Shown here piece by piece: positions 15,301-16,950 of a stretch of DNA of 16,950 nucleotides; within the stretch, counting starts at the first letter, position 1; each line of letters begins with the position of its first letter. Under the pieces are notes generated by a model. That model made no database searches, had not been told where the DNA came from, and saw only the letters and a program-made list of their open reading frames with translations. Both the position numbers and the translations under genes were made by a program. Source of the stretch: CAYXPG01 sp964564845 (GTDB lineage: Bacteria; Planctomycetota; Phycisphaerae; Sedimentisphaerales; Anaerobacaceae); NCBI GenBank assembly GCA_964564845.1, contig CAZMCN010000036.1, positions 1 to 16,950 on the forward strand, given 5' to 3'.

Positions 15301-16452
15301 AGGCACCGCCGGCTGTGTGCCCATAAAGACATTGCTGTTTTTATCGGCAGAATCCACCGCCGACTCGTTCGTGCCGAAGTAAACATCGTGCGTCTTGGCA
15401 TACTCCCCGGCCTTCCAGCGTAATTGTTGTGAAAGGTTTATACCTGTAGCGCCGTCCGAAGGATTAGGGACCGACGCATAAGAGGTCTTTATCACTCGCT
15501 TGGTAATTAAAACGTCGTCAACATATACGTTCTCACCAGTGTCCAGAGTGCAATGAAACTTGAGCTGGAAATCAGTGTGGAAATACTTGCTCTCTACCAG
15601 TACTTCCTCAAAATGCAGCCATTGATTATCAGCGCGGGCGGTGTCTAACTGGGCGGCGTACTCCCAGCCATCCGTACTGCGATAATACATCGGAAAAGCA
15701 GTTTCGTCTATGTTACTTTTATAGACCCAGAAATCTACCTTGACAGCCGCGGCATCACTCGTATCTAAAGCGTTACAAACAAATTGACCTTGATTATCCA
15801 CCGTACCTGCTGCTGAGTAAGAGCCGCTGTTTGCAAAGCTTCCCTGCGCCCAGTTACTTGCCACATCATTCCAGTTGGCGTCAAACGGGGTACTTTCAAA
15901 ACCATCGTCAAGCAGGTTAACGTCATAAGTATCGGCCACAATTTTAGTGATGGTAACGTCGTCAAGCCACAGATATTCATCCGTGCCGATATCCCAACTG
16001 TATAGGTTTATCTGGAAGTTGGGCTGGAGATAGTTGCTGTCTATAAAACCGCAGGCGTAATGGTACCAATCGCCCTGAGACGCCAGCTCTGCAAGGTCAG
16101 GCCTAATTTCCTGCCACACACTTCCATCTTTAAGAGCCTCCAGTACAAACTCATCTTCGTCAACCCCTATATTCATGATCCAGAAATCCAGTTTGATAAT
16201 GCTTGCATCGCTGGTGTTCAAAGGGTCACATATCAGGTCGCCCTCGAAGTCGCCTGTCGTCAGCGCTGAGAAATCGCCGCTGTGGCTGTTCCCGTCCGCC
16301 GACAGAGTCCACCCGGTATCGTTGGCGTCCCAGTTGATGTTCCAAGGCTCGCTTTCAAAGCTGTCGCTAAGCAGGGGAATCTCAGCTCCTCTCGCCGGTG
16401 CCAGGGCAAAACCCAGCACCAGAATAAATAAAAAAATCACCTTTTTGCACAT
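12352..16452 (-). CDS. Large secreted multidomain protein with LamG and dockerin-like motifs
   Basis: 1366 residues. In order: signal peptide 1-22; two related jelly-roll (CBM/MAM-like) modules at about 27-170 and 178-318, each opening 'LL.D.FES' and ending 'VDDVLITK'-like; Fn3-like modules near 327-432 and 437-532 ('NPSDGATGINL...HDVYFGT...WSFRT'); LamG module 540-758. Then a third Fn3-like module 766-850; a larger jelly-roll 854-1053; dockerin-like 'GDVIEDCIVDYEDVDVMMSDWL' at 1067-1088; a second LamG module 1091-1317; and a final dockerin-like 'VNYKDFDILADNWL' near 1343-1357. No catalytic domain or LPxTG anchor is seen, so binding of carbohydrate or surface matrix is the likely role. The ATG at 16452 has AAGGAG about 10 bases upstream. 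The two LamG modules are similar ('GGRL...RGWDGRI.DVRLY'). It is a single gene with its own terminator at 12316-12279. Confidence 0.8.
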   Translation of the reverse strand: MCKKVIFLFILVLGFALAPARGAEIPLLSDSFESEPWNINWDANDTGWTLSADGNSHSGDFSALTTGDFEGDLICDPLNTSDASIIKLDFWIMNIGVDEDEFVLEALKDGSVWQEIRPDLAELASQGDWYHYACGFIDSNYLQPNFQINLYSWDIGTDEYLWLDDVTITKIVADTYDVNLLDDGFESTPFDANWNDVASNWAQGSFANSGSYSAAGTVDNQGQFVCNALDTSDAAAVKVDFWVYKSNIDETAFPMYYRSTDGWEYAAQLDTARADNQWLHFEEVLVESKYFHTDFQLKFHCTLDTGENVYVDDVLITKRVIKTSYASVPNPSDGATGINLSQQLRWKAGEYAKTHDVYFGTNESAVDSADKNSNVFMGTQPAVPFEFATFDPNDPTSSELLADVWYYWRIDEANEDKGEPNYWKGEVWSFRTKPPKAENPDPWDGARHVNLSRTLSWTAGDGSIKHTVYFGTDETLVADSCDLVYKTTINAGDPCVFTPPTLTTAKNYYWKIDSNTGTLFTEGDVWSFKTVGTGVAADPNLVGWWPLTEKFEDSIVWDASGNEHHGTLVGDRVDIVTDGQRGYALELTNPSYPILNSVVDCGGNYEDGGWANLTQAITLTAWFTLESHWHDNQYMITKGNTYMLRTSNGPVADSMEVYMEDLSDDTEDGHTPVMDGKWHHIAFTYDPNETEFQRKLYIDSVLQEETTVTGTLLEHPDTFVIGGRLNRQYNIRGWDGRIGDVRLYKRALTDSEIYTIYKIRVDPNKAWEPYPSDRAIDVGDRPLTLTWKKGDKAAGSGLHRVYFGTDKALVDACDASVDYGPQDVNYLNVGELPFATTYYWRVDETDGVTTWKGLDWTFAMANFKPFEDFESYDFGNNLIGSTWEIPDWTGGVVNLGQSSNNEPVNGGIQSMKYEYDNEISGWYYYSEAYRDFSSPQDWSYATGDVKSLRLYFYGETGNYPDDMYVVLNDSGNESMKLYDRDLDDLKAGEWKAWDIDLSWFTDGANNVNLASVDRICIGFGERGREGFVVTHLAGTVYFDDFRVYPPHCVPDRLKPDGDVIEDCIVDYEDVDVMMSDWLDYDYTITPSNPGDSNLVGCWNFDDGTANDSSGKGHHGTIVQSDANTSIEIVYDADLNSNVLDVNNPSGGVFVNSVVDCNGGGLDPGDPNWSVIKEQLSIAAWFKVDTFFQSHYMLTRGSAYQVRRAGSTDEMQCYMEPLSDSTLSTDTAYTSLDLTDGWHHIASTYDSTAEERKVYVDGRLVGRDTPSGTLDIEYWGEGFTIGGRLHPSYNTRGWDGRIDDVRLYDDVLTHQEVVYLAGYAGPVYFDILSPANLTDVGDPCDSRFVNYKDFDILADNWLTELLWPSGW

Positions 16453-16950
16453 AATACGCTACTCCTTTAATAAATTGATTAATACGTTACTACACCCCGG
16501 CTATAAACCAAGGCAAAAGTGTTTTTGACAGACGCATATAACCTTCACCATATTTCGCATCTGCCTCAAACAACTATTATAATTAACAAGCACTTAACCT
16601 TCACCATAACCCTGTTTTGTGCTTGTCTAAAACAAACCTTTTACAAGTTTGTACTGTCGGCATTATCGGCAAAAAACCAGCCTGACTTATTTATTGAAAT
16701 TACGGAAACCTGCCTCCGATTTAAAAACAGCTATTTTCACACACCCTCATTACCAGGCAAAAAACCCTCATCACAATATCAGTTTCTTTATTTCTCCGAA
16801 AAGCTGCATACATCGCCCGCTCCGGTAGTTCACCTTCATAACCCTAATATTTTACCGGTATTTCTGTCTTTGTCAAGAAAAAACTTGGAATATAAGTAAC
16901 CGGTCAGTTATGGGTGGAAGAAGGTGTATTATGACGAGTCGAAGCTGAAG
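16453..16950. other. AT-rich upstream region of the LamG gene
   Basis: Presumed to hold the promoter of the large secreted protein. A minus-strand TATAAT occurs at 16581-16576 without a good -35, so I do not call a promoter. There are direct and inverted repeats (listed separately). A plus-strand frame opens after a TAA at 16897-16899 and runs to the window end; it reads 'VSYGWKKVYYDESKLK', with a possible GTG start at 16924, and could be the beginning of a further gene. Confidence 0.4.
16540..16626. repeat. 13-bp direct repeat and 8-bp inverted repeat in an upstream region
   Basis: AACCTTCACCATA occurs at 16540-16552 and 16596-16608 (56 bases apart). The second copy lies between inverted arms ACAAGCAC (16586-16593) and GTGCTTGT (16619-16626). 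The layout resembles operator sites or a small tandem duplication. Confidence 0.6.

Noticed and set aside
1..16950. CRISPR array, insertion sequence or integrase
   Set aside because: No regularly spaced repeats with unique spacers and no transposase or integrase reading frame were seen.

Overview
The window looks like chromosome from a member of the Planctomycetota, most likely the Phycisphaerae / Sedimentisphaerales side. The main clue is the 1366-residue secreted protein at the right. It combines LamG domains, Fn3-like modules of the 'HDVYFGT...' type, and short dockerin-like motifs of the type 'DC.VDYED....DWL' and 'VNYKDFDILADNWL', a style I associate with that group. A (degraded) sulfatase gene, a lipoprotein and a transglutaminase protein fit the same picture. 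This placement is inference; no rRNA or marker gene is present.

Layout from the left. Positions 1-604 are AT-rich and without a convincing gene. A secreted nitroreductase-family protein (605-1312, minus) follows, then 380 gene-poor bases and a sulfatase pseudogene (1691-2959, minus). That pseudogene has lost its catalytic N-terminal region and carries an in-frame TAG. Positions 2960-4736 are an accessory stretch: a 13-bp inverted repeat, two small divergent membrane-protein genes (3238-3477 minus; 3686-3859 plus, the latter with a promoter that predicts a leaderless mRNA), remnants of dispersed repeats, and possible RNA structures including a long hairpin ending in six T's (4491-4575).

From 4668 a sigma70-like promoter drives a plus-strand operon: lipoprotein, galE (4-bp overlap) and a ROK glucokinase. 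Together these suggest entry of hexoses into phosphorylated and UDP-activated sugar pools. This operon converges on a minus-strand operon read from a strong promoter at 11682-11654. That operon encodes a secreted beta-propeller/transglutaminase protein, an NhaC-type Na+/H+ antiporter, and a LarE-like PP-loop sulfur transferase broken by two single-base frameshifts.

Beyond it are two divergent tRNA genes, tRNA-Thr(CGU) on minus and tRNA-Tyr(GUA) on plus, each with a recognisable promoter. The large LamG protein (12352-16452, minus) ends at a strong intrinsic terminator. The final 500 bases are an AT-rich upstream region with direct and inverted repeats.

I did not find a clear new defence, mobile or biosynthetic system. 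The most notable points are two decayed genes, a perfect 13-bp palindrome inside the transglutaminase reading frame, candidate structured RNAs in 4136-4575, and a triple 14-bp repeat in the tRNA-Tyr leader.
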